Of a DNA stretch of 64,000 bases, positions 12,687-25,017 are shown piece after piece. Under the pieces are notes generated by a model that was not told where the DNA came from, searched no databases, and saw nothing but the letters and a program-made list of their open reading frames with translations. The position numbers were made by a program, and so were the translations under genes. This DNA comes from Rhynchospora pubera. Lineage: Eukaryota; Streptophyta; Magnoliopsida; Poales; Cyperaceae. Location: positions 149,105,461 to 149,169,460 of the forward strand of contig CM051460.1 of the NCBI GenBank assembly GCA_028095005.1, read 5' to 3'. Numbering within the stretch: the first letter of the stretch is position 1; each line of letters opens with the position of its first letter.

Positions 12687-13105
12687 AGAGATAGGTGTCT
12701 GCAGCCTGCACCGTGCAAGCAGATGATCAAATATTAGTTATAGTTAAATTATCTAAATAACCAAATTGTTACACAGATCATTCATTACAAGGTTTTTATG
12801 GTGAAACTATTTTAGTATGGTATCTATTACTAGAATATAATAGAATTGCTATTTTTGTGTGCAAATAGTTCAAGAATCACCCTGTACATCAAGATTATTT
12901 AATTATATGTAATTATGTATATAGCCGTGGTTGTATATTAAAGTGCCCATGGATATAGCAAAATCTGAACAAGGACATATTCATGTTTGGTTTGCACTAA
13001 TTAATTTTGGCAAAATGTGTGCCAATCAGTATAATGACCTTATTAGCACTTATCAATTTCTTTGCTATCTGCGAGTGGAATTGTTGTTTTATATAAACCC
13101 GTCTA

Positions 13106-13167
13106 AATGAATAATACAATCATCTTAGACTAATCATACATCGCGCGAAGCGCGATGCAATAGCTAG
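13106..13167 (+). mobile_element. Second Helitron 3' terminus
   Basis: It has the same hairpin as at 2322-2340 (stem 13139-13146 / 13150-13157, loop GAA), a 6-nt spacer and CTAG at 13164-13167, followed by T. The preceding CTTAGACTAATCATA block matches the first terminus with one substitution. The 5' end of this element was not located, so its length is unknown. Confidence 0.75.
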
Positions 13168-13599
13168 TATTATGTCATTTTCATGTTCATCAACAATACA
13201 ACAGTAACAAATTCTTTGGTCGTAAAAAGTTAGCTAAACTAGAAATAAAACCTAATCATATCAGAGTCACATAAATAAAGTTTATAGTATTAGTTGTAGT
13301 AATAGTAATGATAATAACAATAATGATGAATGAGAAATGAAAGAAATGAATTCAAACTTTATATTTAATAAATATAAAATGAAAGATGAATTCAGAGTTT
13401 TTAATAAATAGAAAATTAAATATTCAGATAAGCAATAAAAAGATTTGAAATTTGAAATTTTAACAATTCTTTTATTCAACACACTATTAAAAATTAGAAA
13501 ATAAAATAAAGGATGCCTGGATTTGAGATTGCCGCAATTGGGACGGATATTACATAGGCCCTTACATCTCAAAACTCCAATGTAAAGTGGTTTCCTACT

Positions 13600-13869
13600 C
13601 TGAAATTTGGTTTTTAACTTTTAGCTCGAGTTTTGAAATTTGATTTTTAAAAACTGTTGTTTTTGAACGGTTTAGAACTAATTAGATTAACGATTTTCTA
13701 AAATTTCAAAAAAAATACTTAAAAATTTCGAAAAATAAAATTTGGTCTTATTGAAGATTTCAATAGAGAGATCGTATTAGACAGTTTAGATCGGTCATTT
13801 TGAATTATGTGAGTTTTGATCGCAACTCACGGAGCCTTTGGTGAGTTGCAACTCACCATAGCAAAACTC
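13600..13869 (-). repeat. MITE copy, same family as 19359-19738, reverse orientation
   Basis: The right end is GGTGAGTTGCAACTCACCATAGCAAAACTC, shown here only as its first part, GGTGAGTTGCAACTCACC. It shares the inner blocks GAACTAATTAGATTAACGA, GAGATCGTATTAGACA and TTTAGATCGGTCATTTTGAA with the element at 19359-19738. The left limit is uncertain because the expected terminal motif is not clear there. Confidence 0.6.
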
Positions 13870-14224
13870 CTTTTAGCTCTATTTTGGGAAATAACAGAAG
13901 TCGTTAAAGAACAACAAAAATTGAGGTGCTAAAATCTATCATAATGATACAAGAAAGAACAAACGTAACTATTTTTATATCGGCAAGTGTAAAGAAATAA
14001 TTACACACACAATAATTTGTCATATCTACGGATATGTTTTACTTCAGAAATACAACTGTTATTGACACCACATATTTACAGAAATCCCGTAAAACTTCTG
14101 TACCGACCAGTCGACCTTCAAAAACCTGATATATAATCACAAGGATATAGGTGCAGTTATAAGTGCGTTTGAGCAGAACACGACTTTAAACAACACATCT
14201 AATGCCGAGACTAGTCCTAACAGA

Positions 14225-17200
14225 TTAACAATCAGACACACTGCCTTCCCCATATATCATGTTTCTAATACATGATACTGACTTGTGATGCTCCGGGAGA
14301 GTCTTCCACCATACAACAAAGGAACAACTGCTCAAGAACACATCTCGACCCAAGTTTCCTGAATTAAACCAGTTCACCATATCAGATTCTAGCTTCAACA
14401 GCCTCTCCTTCACATCAACATATGCCTTGTTGTTACCCATGTCAAATTGGAGCTCCTCGACCATAGCCCAGAAGCACGAGTCCGAACTGGATCCCACTTC
14501 AATCCGCTGAGCCTGCTCATGCCACCTTTGAGTGTACCTGTAGCTCTCACTGATTAGTGCCAATTTGTACGGTATAGAACTAGGAATTCACATTGCTGCC
14601 ATAAATTCTCTCTGATAAAACTGAAGCACACGATCTTGACTGCCTGTTAGGAATTTCGCAGGAATCTCAACCCCCAATCTAGAAAGTCATATTGTGTAGT
14701 AGTTGAGAATGGCAGCACATAGGTCTCATAAAACCAATGTTTTGAAAATTGGACCGGCCACCGAACCGGGAAAGCCACTGGGTCGGCCGGTTTTCCAGTT
14801 TAACCGTGGTTGAACCAAGTTTTTTTTTTTTTGGTTAAACTGGAAACACGGACAGGGCTCTGGTTCGTGGTTCAACCGGCTGGTCCAGTCCGGTTTTCAA
14901 AACTCAGCATAAAACTAGAATCAACTTCTTTGGTATGATTATGGAAATTATCGAAAATAAGTAGAATTTTTTTAGTACCTGTACCGACGCGGTCGCCCTT
15001 TTAGCAAGTACGAACCAGTATCCTCATTCTTTGAGTGCCTGTAATAGTTAGCAATATCCAAAGGCTCAACGAGACGGCGGTAAATGGTCCCTAAATTGAC
15101 CCATTCTGCACGTCCCTCAAAGCAGTCTGGCAACTCTCGTCTCCTAAGCATCTCCACAATTTCATCCCAGAGCCCAGTCAACTCCAATCTCTTGACGTTA
15201 GCATTGAAGTCCTCTAAATTTCTCTGTTGTTTGAATGAGTCATAGTAACTTATTCCACGTAGCTCCAATGTGGACTTGTATTGGCCAAGGGAACTTAGTG
15301 CTTGGCTGATTTTGGAACTGTTTTGATCTATCTTTGTTTGGTTGGACAGCCTTTGTTTCTCTAAATGCATAGCTGCACGAAGGCGGAGCCTAGCTTCTTT
15401 TCCCTGCAACAAGACAGCCAAAATAAGCTCATAGGCTACTTATTAGATCGATTTGTTTTCAGCAATGTTTCTTTATTCTTTGAATACTTTCAACTAGTTT
15501 CAGAATAAAAAAAAAGTAAAAGCAAAGAAACCTAAAAGACAAAGGTCCCAAGTTTATCAGCCAACAGTCTCCTCGGGAGCTGAAGAGTTCTTAGACGGTA
15601 AGATAATGAAGAATGTGATCGATTGTGATGGCCAAAGGGGTCTTTAACAGTTTAAAAGGGTCTCCAAAGAAATTCAAAACATAACAAAGTATTCTGAACA
15701 GAAAGCAACACACTATACTAGAAGCATGCTTACCAGTTCAAGGTTTCCAACATCCAATCCATCAGCATCAATTTCTGCACCAAGATATATAACTGCCTCT
15801 CCATTTCGCACTATCCACTCTTTTAATTTTGACTCATACTGCCAGTGCTCATTCAAACTCCTATAAGCCACCTGCGCCAACTGCTCTTGTGGATTTAACT
15901 GCATTAGGTAAAACAAAAGCTGCAACACAGCATCAGAATTTTGCATCACAATCACCTGGCCCTCACTTGTACAAAATGCCCAAGTTCCAGAAGGTCTATA
16001 AGGAGAAAGTTCCACAAAGGAAGTCAGGGTCCCTAGCAAAGAATTGGTACACCCCATAAAAACACAGGCCTGGTGGCTAGAAATAGATAAGCAATTCTTT
16101 AACACGGTTCTGTAAAATGATGACATGTTTGATCTCTGAACGGTTTCATGACTGAAATCTGATGCATTTGGCGATAAAAGGTGTAAAACAGACTGAATTT
16201 GTTCTTTGTAGGAGGAAAGAGGGTTCAACATAATTCTTGGGATGATATCAATAGACATGATAAAGTGTAAGAAATTGCAGGACCAGCCTTCTCTTTCCAC
16301 TGCATGACTAAAGATGCTGTCTCCAACCAGAGGAGAGCCAAAGGTAATGCAAATTGGATATAGTTGTTTAGGTGTGATTGATTGGGTGCAGTTTTCTAGG
16401 AGCCATACCGAGGCTAGTATGGCTATAGCACCTCCTGAGGAATGGCCGCAAAAGATTACCCGTTTACCTTCCATCATAGTTCTAGAAACCTGCGATGTAT
16501 AAAATTTACTCACTGTTTTGCTTTTCTGTTTTCAATTTCATAGGAATGTTCCACAACTACTGCTCTGGCCATGTTTGTCTTATTCATCATAGAGAAGTTA
16601 CATCAGACGCCACAAGTTTTACTTAGTAGTAGATTTATAAGCAAGACAGACAAACTGAAATTTTGTGCAACAGTAGATATGGTCCAGTTTTGGGGAAAAC
16701 ATAGTATGATCATATTTTTGGAAAAGAGAAAATAATGATGTTGTTGAACAACACCTTAAGATTCAATCCCAACTAGGGCCTCTCGGCTTGAGAATAAAAA
16801 AGCCAACAATTATCATTTTGTTAAGTGACAAGATTGCAAAAACATTATCTTATTATTTATGGTCCTGACATGACACGACCAAAGGACACACCAACTAAAA
16901 TAAATTAGTATTAAAGAAATCAAAATACAGAAAACCTCTGATTGAAGTGTAGAACAGATAAGCAGCCTCTGGAAAGAAGAGAGAAACGCGGCGTTAACCC
17001 GTGCGACCACACCACTGCCAACACTCTTAAGAGAGGGGAAGAGAGAGGAGTCCACCTCAGCATCGCCGAATGGGGGTCTTTCAACTGGTACCCAATCATC
17101 AGCTACCCAACTCCCTGGAAAGGCAACTATTGAGCAAGGATAGGGTTGTGATAGAGAGTGAACGAGGTAAGGAGAGGTGTTGTAAAAGGTGTGCGCTCTT

Positions 17201-17307
17201 GTAGAAAGAGAACAACATTCATTTATCAGAACTCGATCATCACAGAGAATCCTTGTGCTATCACGAACAGAGGAGTCGACAAACCGCATCGATGCTTGAT
17301 CAGGCAT
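14225..17307 (-). CDS. EDS1: EDS1, enhanced disease susceptibility 1 (lipase-like immune regulator)
   Basis: EDS1 forms nucleo-cytoplasmic heterodimers with PAD4 or SAG101 and relays TIR-NLR receptor signals to helper NLRs. Four coding exons fit GT-AG rules and phase: 17307-16936, 16489-15734, 15403-14979, 14537-14225 (stop TAA). The total is 621 aa, normal for EDS1. The N-terminal alpha/beta-hydrolase domain (about 1-370) keeps FPGSW, the nucleophile elbow GHSSGG (Ser141), Asp205 in the IDIIPR block and His339 in LNEHWQYE, so the S-D-H triad is present. The C-terminal EP domain shows YYDSFKQQ, YRRLVEPLDIANYYRH, KNEDTG, SCFWAMVEEL and WWKTLPEHHKS. An alternative start is Met7 (17289); both precede the conserved core. 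Intron 3 contains a 173-bp hAT MITE. The gene is divergent from RAD50. EDS1 rather than SAG101 or PAD4 is supported by the KNEDTG block and the complete triad. Confidence 0.95.
14735..14907. mobile_element. hAT-type MITE in EDS1 intron 3
   Basis: A 173-bp element whose ends pair imperfectly (left CAATGTTTTGAAAATTGG; right, reversed, CTGAGTTTTGAAAACCGG). It also has interior pairing of CCGGCC, GGTTTAAC/GTTTAACC and GGTCCAG blocks. It is flanked by a perfect 8-bp direct repeat CATAAAAC at 14727-14734 and 14908-14915. An 8-bp duplication is typical of the hAT superfamily. It lies wholly within the intron between coding exons 3 and 4. Confidence 0.85.
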
Positions 17308-19358
17308 CTCAGTTGGGTATCGTTCGGTGATATTTCATCCTGTTCAGAGTGGGTCACCAATGATATTTCATTTCATTTCATTTCTACTTGAATAAAGCTG
17401 CGAAAAAAATGATTTCCAACTAAAATTTGATGATTAGAACTATTATAACCAGAATCGAAGAAAATCAAAATTTGGTAACCGAAAACCATATAACAATAAG
17501 AAGGAAATGATTATAGCTCTTCAATTTTGACCATTTTACCCTCATTTATAAATGTGCACCTAATATAGATATGCAAATCAAATAAATATAATATACTACT
17601 AGCACCCAAAAGTATACGTCATGTGGACTGATATCCAAGTCCAATCTCCTTCTGACCCAAGAAAAAAAAATTCTTGAATAGAAAGCCTATGTCTGTATTT
17701 CATCTTTTTACACAGTTTAAAGTTCGCACATAAAAACCCAACAAGCAGCAAATTTTGTACAGAAGAGAACTGCATTTTCTTCTAATTAGTCTCAAGTCTT
17801 AACTTGCTTGCCCATCTTCCATGCTGCAAATTGCTTCCTACTAAAGTTTTATTTTGTTAACAGTGCAGAGTCTCCCTTTTGTATATTCTAAGACCCACTA
17901 ATATTGAAACAAACACCTCAAAGTTGAATTAGAACTTCTCAAATTAATAAAGAATAAGAAAATCAGAGTGTACCAGTTTAACTGATTCCACAGCCTTATA
18001 GTAGAATTTTGTTGCTATTGGAAGAGGAGAGGAAGGGAAGGGTGATTTTGTCGCTCAGTCCAATTGAGAACTCGGAAGAATTCACTGGCAGAAAATTCTC
18101 TCTTCAAGTTCCTCGTTTTCAGTCGGTTTCGATCATATAGAGGAAGCACGAAATGGGGAAATAATTACGAAAGAGGAACTCACTCTCTGTCTGTCTCTGC
18201 AGTGCAGTGCAGTGGTGTGGCGTGGCTTGTGGCCTTGTGGGGGAAAGTTGACTCCGAGTCTTCCCTGACAAAGTGACAGTTATCAACTGGCAACTTGTCA
18301 TTCTCATTACTGACCGGCGGCTATTGACATGGGCTTGGGCCAAGAAATTGGATCGATTTGCAATTTGCGTTTTTTTTTTTTAAGAGAGAATTTGTGCCTT
18401 TTCATGATAAACTTGAGGCTTTGAGGAATCGAAAATTTGAAACTGTTCCAAATTGACAGAAAAAAAAAACGTAAGTTGAAGGCAAATTTCCTAATTCCTC
18501 GCACCTCAAGTGTTTTCGTCGGCTGCAAATTGTTCCCAATAATTCAAGTTTAATTTGTTATTAATCAAGTTACTCCGTCGCTTTTTTCATTTATAAAATA
18601 TTGCTATTCCAAGTTGTTTATGAAATGGTCATATTGACGCGCTGTTGGGTAATTGAAATTAATCTTCAATTTGTCTGGCTGGTGGAATTTATAATAAACT
18701 TAAAAACATAATTATTCCTAGATTTATGGTTTAGGTTTTACTTACCGACTAATAGATTTAAGCAAGAAAATCTCAATTGCAATTTAAAGTACTTCACAGT
18801 AAAAGAAGTATGACCGAATTGAGTAAAAGACTGCTTCAAAAGGAAGAGGCAAGAGGGATGTCAGAATTATACGTTTGTCTAAGCTTCATAACTAACTTAT
18901 GAAATAAAAAATAATTGGTTATAATTTATACAACGGATGATGGGAAATGGGCAGTTGCAAGGTTTTCCTACAAATTATAATTTATGCAACTTATAAAATG
19001 GTTATATCATTGCACTGAAACTCTAATAAAATATAAATTACCATTTGCAGGATAAGTATCTATTGTTTTTTTTAGGGCCGACTGGCAAATGGCCAGCGGC
19101 AAAAATTTATTGTAAGAAAAGGAACGTATTTACAACAAAGGAGAAATTAATTATCCTAAAATAAAAGATGCAAAAAGAAAGTAAAAGCACTAAAAATGTA
19201 CAGGATCACTGACCACTGTCCACTGACCAGAAATACTTTGCCACTGCTTTGTCTTTAGACAGAATGTCAAAGACTAAATCAGTCATTAGACTAAATATCA
19301 CAAAACATGATAAATAATCGGTTGGAAGTATGTTTAAACTAGACAGACAAACAATAAA
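17308..19358. promoter_or_regulatory. Divergent intergenic region between EDS1 and RAD50 (EDS1-proximal part)
   Basis: It holds the upstream sequence of EDS1. On the minus strand, about 18230-17974 is purine/pyrimidine-biased, leader-like DNA ending in a possible splice donor (CTG|GTACAC). A possible acceptor (GAACAG|G) lies near 17346, so a 5' UTR intron in EDS1 is conceivable. No protein-coding gene is supported here. Confidence 0.35.
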
Positions 19359-19738
19359 GAGTTTTGCTATGGTGAGTCGCGACTCACTAAGGGTTTGTGA
19401 GTCGAGCTCAATACTCTTAGATCTCATTCAAAATGACCAATCCAAACCATCTAATAAGATCTCATATTGAAATCTCTATGAATAACAAATTTTCTAATTT
19501 TTTTTTGAAATTTTTAAGTATTTTTTTGAAATTTTATAAAATCGTTAATCTAATTAGTTCTGAACCGTTCAAAATAGCAGTTTTTAAAAATCCGAAAAAA
19601 TACTTAAAATTTTTTAAAAAATATAAAATTTGGCCTGCATAGAGATTTTAATAGAGAGATCCTATTAGACAATTTAGATCGGTCATTTTGAACCAGATTT
19701 AGGAGTTTTGCGACTCACCAGTCACCATAACAAAACTC
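19359..19738. repeat. MITE with inverted ends between EDS1 and RAD50
   Basis: About 380 bp. It starts GAGTTTTGCTATGGTGAGTC and ends with the near-reverse complement (GACTCACCAGTCACCATAACAAAACTC, whose last block is CATAACAAAACTC). The interior is AT-rich and partly self-complementary. A related copy lies at about 13600-13869. I could not define a clean target duplication. Confidence 0.7.
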
Positions 19739-20130
19739 AAAAATAAATTTGAGATGATATTTGAGAATCAGTTTTTTATCTAGTGGAAATCAACAACACA
19801 TCTTTAGTGAATATTGTGGATTCGAAATTCCATTTAGAGTCTTTGTGACATTTAATTTCAAAATAAATTCGAGGACATCAACCATTTTATCTTACAAATT
19901 AAAAAAAAAAAATTGAGACGAGCAATGCAACTTCAGGCAACACAAATCGCTTCAGAGTCCTCCGACACAGAACTTCCCAATTCCTAAAACCCTTGTGCGA
20001 CGGCTTCTCGGCAATAAACAAAACCCTCCCTCCATTTCCGACAAGTCTTCCCTCCTTGACTTAATAAATTTATTATCGAACTCGGAGCGCAGAGAAGAGA
20101 AGGGGAGGGAAGAAGAAACGGGAATCAACG
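19739..20130 (+). promoter_or_regulatory. RAD50 upstream region
   Basis: The region is AT-rich to about 19920. A more GC-balanced, purine-rich stretch of about 50 nt then leads into the RAD50 start (GAAGAAACGGGAATCAACG before ATG), which looks like a 5' UTR. No TATA box can be assigned with confidence. Confidence 0.4.
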
Positions 20131-23100
20131 ATGAGTACAGTAGATAAGATGCTGATAAAAGGAATCCGGAGCTTCGATCCAGAGAACAAGCACGTCATCG
20201 CCTTCTTCAAGCCTCTCACTCTCATCGTCGGTTCCAATGGCGCTGGAAAAACTGTACTCTCTCTCTCTCTCTCTTTATAATCCAAATGTACTTTTGAGTT
20301 TCTGGATAGTTACCCATTATTACCTGCACTTTTGAAAATACTGAGTAGAATGGTAAACCGTGTGCTTGAAATGGTGATGCAAAGGGGTAAAGAGTGTGCT
20401 TGAAATAGTTAACAAGGAGTATATGGGAACAGTAAAAGACAAGCAAATGCACAATTTTTACTCATGTGTAATGTTTCTCCTGAAGACTATAATCGAGTGC
20501 TTGAAGCTATCTTGTACTGGAGAACTCCCTCCTAATTCGCGATCAGGTCAAAGCTTCATCCATGATCCAAAGGTGTGTTAACTAACTTTTTTTTTCTTTG
20601 TTTTTTCCTCTTTTTTACTGTAATTAATTCAGTTTATTAATTTGGGAAATAAAAAATTATGTCTTTATTTCGTTAATCAACATAAGTTTTTGTTTGCAAC
20701 TCACTTCTTGGGTTACATAGAAGTAAAACAACGACAAGCCATTGGCAGCTCAGGTGGTTGGAATGATGTCCCAGGTTCAAGACTTAAAAGACTCAATTAA
20801 TCGACTGAGTGTATGATGCGAGTTTCGCAGGTTAAATAATTTTTTTCTTGGTTTGTTATAGGTGTCAGGTGAGACTGAGACAAAGGGACAAATAAAGCTG
20901 AGGTTTAAGACAGCAGCAGGGAAGGATGTGGTGTGTATTAGGTCATTTCAGCTCACTCAAAAGGCCTCAAAAATGGAGTTTAAAGCCATTGAAAGTGTTC
21001 TTCAGACCATCAATCCTCATACTGGAGAGGTCTCTTTTTCTCTCCCTCTCTCTTTTTGCACTTGTGTGTGAGCACATGTTGCAAAAGGGTTTTTGGTTTT
21101 TCTTAAAACCATCATTCCTCTTTCTTAATGCTGATATTTTTTTTTCCTCATGAATTCCTTTTTTAGTGTATGGCTTTATACTTCTGAATTACGATTTATA
21201 GTTTAACTAGCTATCATTAGGTGTATGTGAGAAAATGTTTGGCTTATGTGAATAGCTAATCAGTGGCATTACTGTCTTAATACTATGCCAGCCCCAAAAC
21301 GTACCTTCTGTTCATCCACTCATTTCTTGCATAAGAATAGAGAAGTGGTGAACTCTCTCTCTCTCTTTTTGTCTGGTTGTCTTCAATGCATCATGTGTTC
21401 TCCTTTCTCTGACCTCTCCATTGTTTTTTTTTTCAGAAGGTGTGCCTTAGTTATAGGTGTGCTGACATGGATCGAGAAATACCTGCTTTGATGGGTGTAT
21501 CGAAGGCTATTTTAGAGAATGTAATTTTTGTGCACCAGGATGAATCCAATTGGCCTCTGCAAGACCCCTCCACTCTTAAGAAAAAGTTTGACGACATTTT
21601 TTCTGCTACTAGGTAATTATTTCTTTTCTGTGTAGGTGTGGGATTGGTTGGATTAATTAGTAAAGTATTTAATTTTTAATATAATTTTCTCGATATATAG
21701 TTAGGTCCTGTGTGTATAATAGCTGAGACTAAATTTTGAACCTGTAGACTCAAGTACTGGCTGGTGCTGACTGTGGTCATTGTCTGTGTTTATGTAAAAG
21801 TCCTTCAAATTTTGCATTATTATCCAAATTAAGGCCAAAAGACCTTTTAATTAACCATGATTTTTTTTTATGCCACAACTAATATTTTCAACCGGGTCTC
21901 TTTTAGCCTTGATTTTGGAGTTACATTTCAAGTCTGATACTATTACTCCTTTGTTTTGATCTCATACTAAGCACCATATGAGCCAACCAAATAATGCACT
22001 CGGAAAACTGAAAACTGGCATCAATCTGTACTGGCTGGTAAAAACCAATCCCAGACCCTCACCAAAATAGTATTGGACAGGTTTTCTCTATGCGCATGCT
22101 ACTTTGTTTTCTTTCTTGATTAGTTTGATATGGAATGCACCTGAACTTGGATTGTAATTATTTTTTTCTTTTCTCTGGGTTATATATATATTTTATATAT
22201 TTTTTAATTTGAAAGGTACACAAAAGCTCTCGAAGTAATAAAGAAGCTTCATAAGGATCAATTGCAGGAAATAAAAACTTACAAGCTCAAGTTAGAAAAC
22301 CTTCAAACAGTAAAAGATGCAGCCTTTAAGGTATCATTCACGATGGTTTCATTTCTTGTAATTTGATTCTTATGATACTATACCAGCATGACAGCACCTT
22401 CCTATAAAATGATCAGCATAAAACATACTGTATACTATTCCAGATATCTGAACAGTTCTCATAAGTTTGAATTGATATCAACCAGCCATAGGAACTCTTG
22501 CCTTTCTTTTTCATTACAATTTAGCCTTTTTATTATGATCTCCCTGGTTCCATGTTGGTGTTTTATTGTAGATAAGTTTTATGAATGACTGAGGTAAATT
22601 GGTAATACAGGATTGGTAGTGGCAAAATTGGTGTAGCTGAAATTCAAACACTAAAAATTGAATGGAACAGGAGGGGAGAGGAGGGTAATTTCTCTATAAG
22701 TCTATAGAAGTTTGGTCAATTTGTTCCTCCCAAATTTGGGTATAACTTTTCTTCCTTCTCTCAATATTTTATCCCTTCCCACTACATTCCCTTCCTTTTC
22801 ACCTCTTTGCGGGGAGCAAACTGTAAAGTTTCTTTTTGGAGTAGTTGGTCTAGGATTTGAACTAGCACATCATACTGGTTGGTCGAATTCTGTGAATTAT
22901 ACAATGAGAGAATGGTCATTCCTTTTTTTTTTTTTTGACGACATCTAATTATGCTATGATTGTGGTTACATAGCTACGAGACAACATGAGCCAAGACCAG
23001 GAGAAATCGGAGGCACTGAAAGCTCAGATGAAAGATTTGGAGGGCAGCATAGAGGGGGCAGAGATGAAAATTATGCAAACTGAAACAACTCTTAAGGAGC

Positions 23101-24979
23101 TGAGAAAGATCCAGGATCAGATCTCAACCCATACTACTGCCAGGAGCACATTGTTCAAGCTCCAGCAGACTCAATATGCTGCCCTTGCTGAAGAAAATGA
23201 AGGTATACAAGATGCAAGGGATGAATTGACCAGTCAATTCGTTTGTCCTATCGTGTATAATTGCTATACTTTGAATACCCCTGAAGACCTTGTCAACTAG
23301 TCTAGATATCACAGGTAACAAATTGCATGGTTCAAATAGTTTTGAAGCATGGAATTCAAATTCATGCTATCAACAAGTTCCTGATGGGAACTTTTAATTC
23401 TACATATTCCTACTTGCACAAATTTAAACTAGATTTTGTAAAACATGCTAGGATAATCTATTTTGAATATTGTTTAAATTACACGAATGGATCTTGAAAG
23501 ATTTAAATTTTGATTTAGAAAAGGACTATACTTTGTACATCTATTGTCAGTATATGATTTTACCTATACTGTTGTAGATACCGATGAGGAACTGAAAGAA
23601 TGGCAAACAAAATTTGAAGAACGAATTGCTTTGTTGGAGACCAAAATCAACAAGTTGGACAGAGAGGTTAGTGATGAAGAAACAAATAGCACGCTACTGT
23701 CCCAATCCATTAATGATTCCATGCGTGAAATTGGGAAGCTCCAGGCTGAGGCTGAGGTAATTTACTTTTGATATTTTGCAGGACTGACCTTTGGCTGTCC
23801 TCCTGTCATGTTTTTGTCTTGAATTTTGAGTTTAGGACACCATACCACAACAACAACAACAACAACTAAGCCTTTTGTCCCAAACAAGTTGGGGTGAGTT
23901 TAGGACATCATATTATATTGAAAATAAAAACTTTCTTCTTTGATGGCAGGAAGTGCCAGCTTTCAACCTTTCTTAACCTGTTACTGCTGGATGCCACATT
24001 CTCTGATACAATTATGTCACTGTAACTGGTATTTGAATCACATGGAATTAATAGGCTGTTGAACCCCAACTCCTAATTACGTGTGACACTGTTTTTGTAA
24101 TCAACTATAACTAAATTGGTTTATAGTGTAGTTTTCTAGTGGTGCTTTTATTTGAAAAAAAAATTCTTATATTGGATATTATTTTTTAAAAAGTATCACT
24201 TTCAAATTTTGCAGGCTCACATGATATCCAGACATAAAAGGGATTCAGCCATTGGGGACATTTTCAGAAAGCACAATATTGGGTCGCTTCCAGAACTTCC
24301 CTTTACTAATGATGTGGCTGGCAGCCTCACTAATCGTATTAAAGCCAGGCTGATGGACCTCAATAAGGAGTTAACTGAAAAGAAGGTAATAAAATCTGTG
24401 TATCATTTGTAATGTTAAAAGAGCGATCAGTTGCCACTTAATAGTATTATAGAAGCTAAAAAAATATCTCGTTGTGTCAGTTCAGGTCTCCATGTTAATT
24501 TTGTTGATTTTGGCCAGTCAGGGTTTCAAGTCCCACCTCTTTAGCTTGTTTGTTTTGAGTTTTGTAAGGTTTGAGTCTTGGGCCTGTTGGGTTATGGTTA
24601 CAGTTAGTTCCTTAAGTACTATTCAGGTTCCACTTTTAAGGATGGGTCAAATTATTTTTTATTTTAGGTTTAAAGTTGGATGGGTTCAGGTGTCATGATC
24701 AGTCATTCCATGTTGGTCTTGGGTTCCATGTCAGGTCAGGTTTGTTGGTAGTCGAGTTTCTGGATTCATTTTGACTTCAGGCTTTCAGGTACATACTGTT
24801 TAAGGCAAGATTGCAAGTAAGCTGATTTTGGGTTTTTTTGGGCTGTGGTCAAATTTGTTGGTGTGCATGTTCTTTTACCTAATGAAATAGTTTACCTCGT
24901 TTTGGTATCAACTGAGCTTGTATATTTTCTCCTGGTGTTATTGTAATCATGCTTGGCAGGTGATCAGTAGAATAGAGTC

Positions 24980-25017
<38 letters not shown>

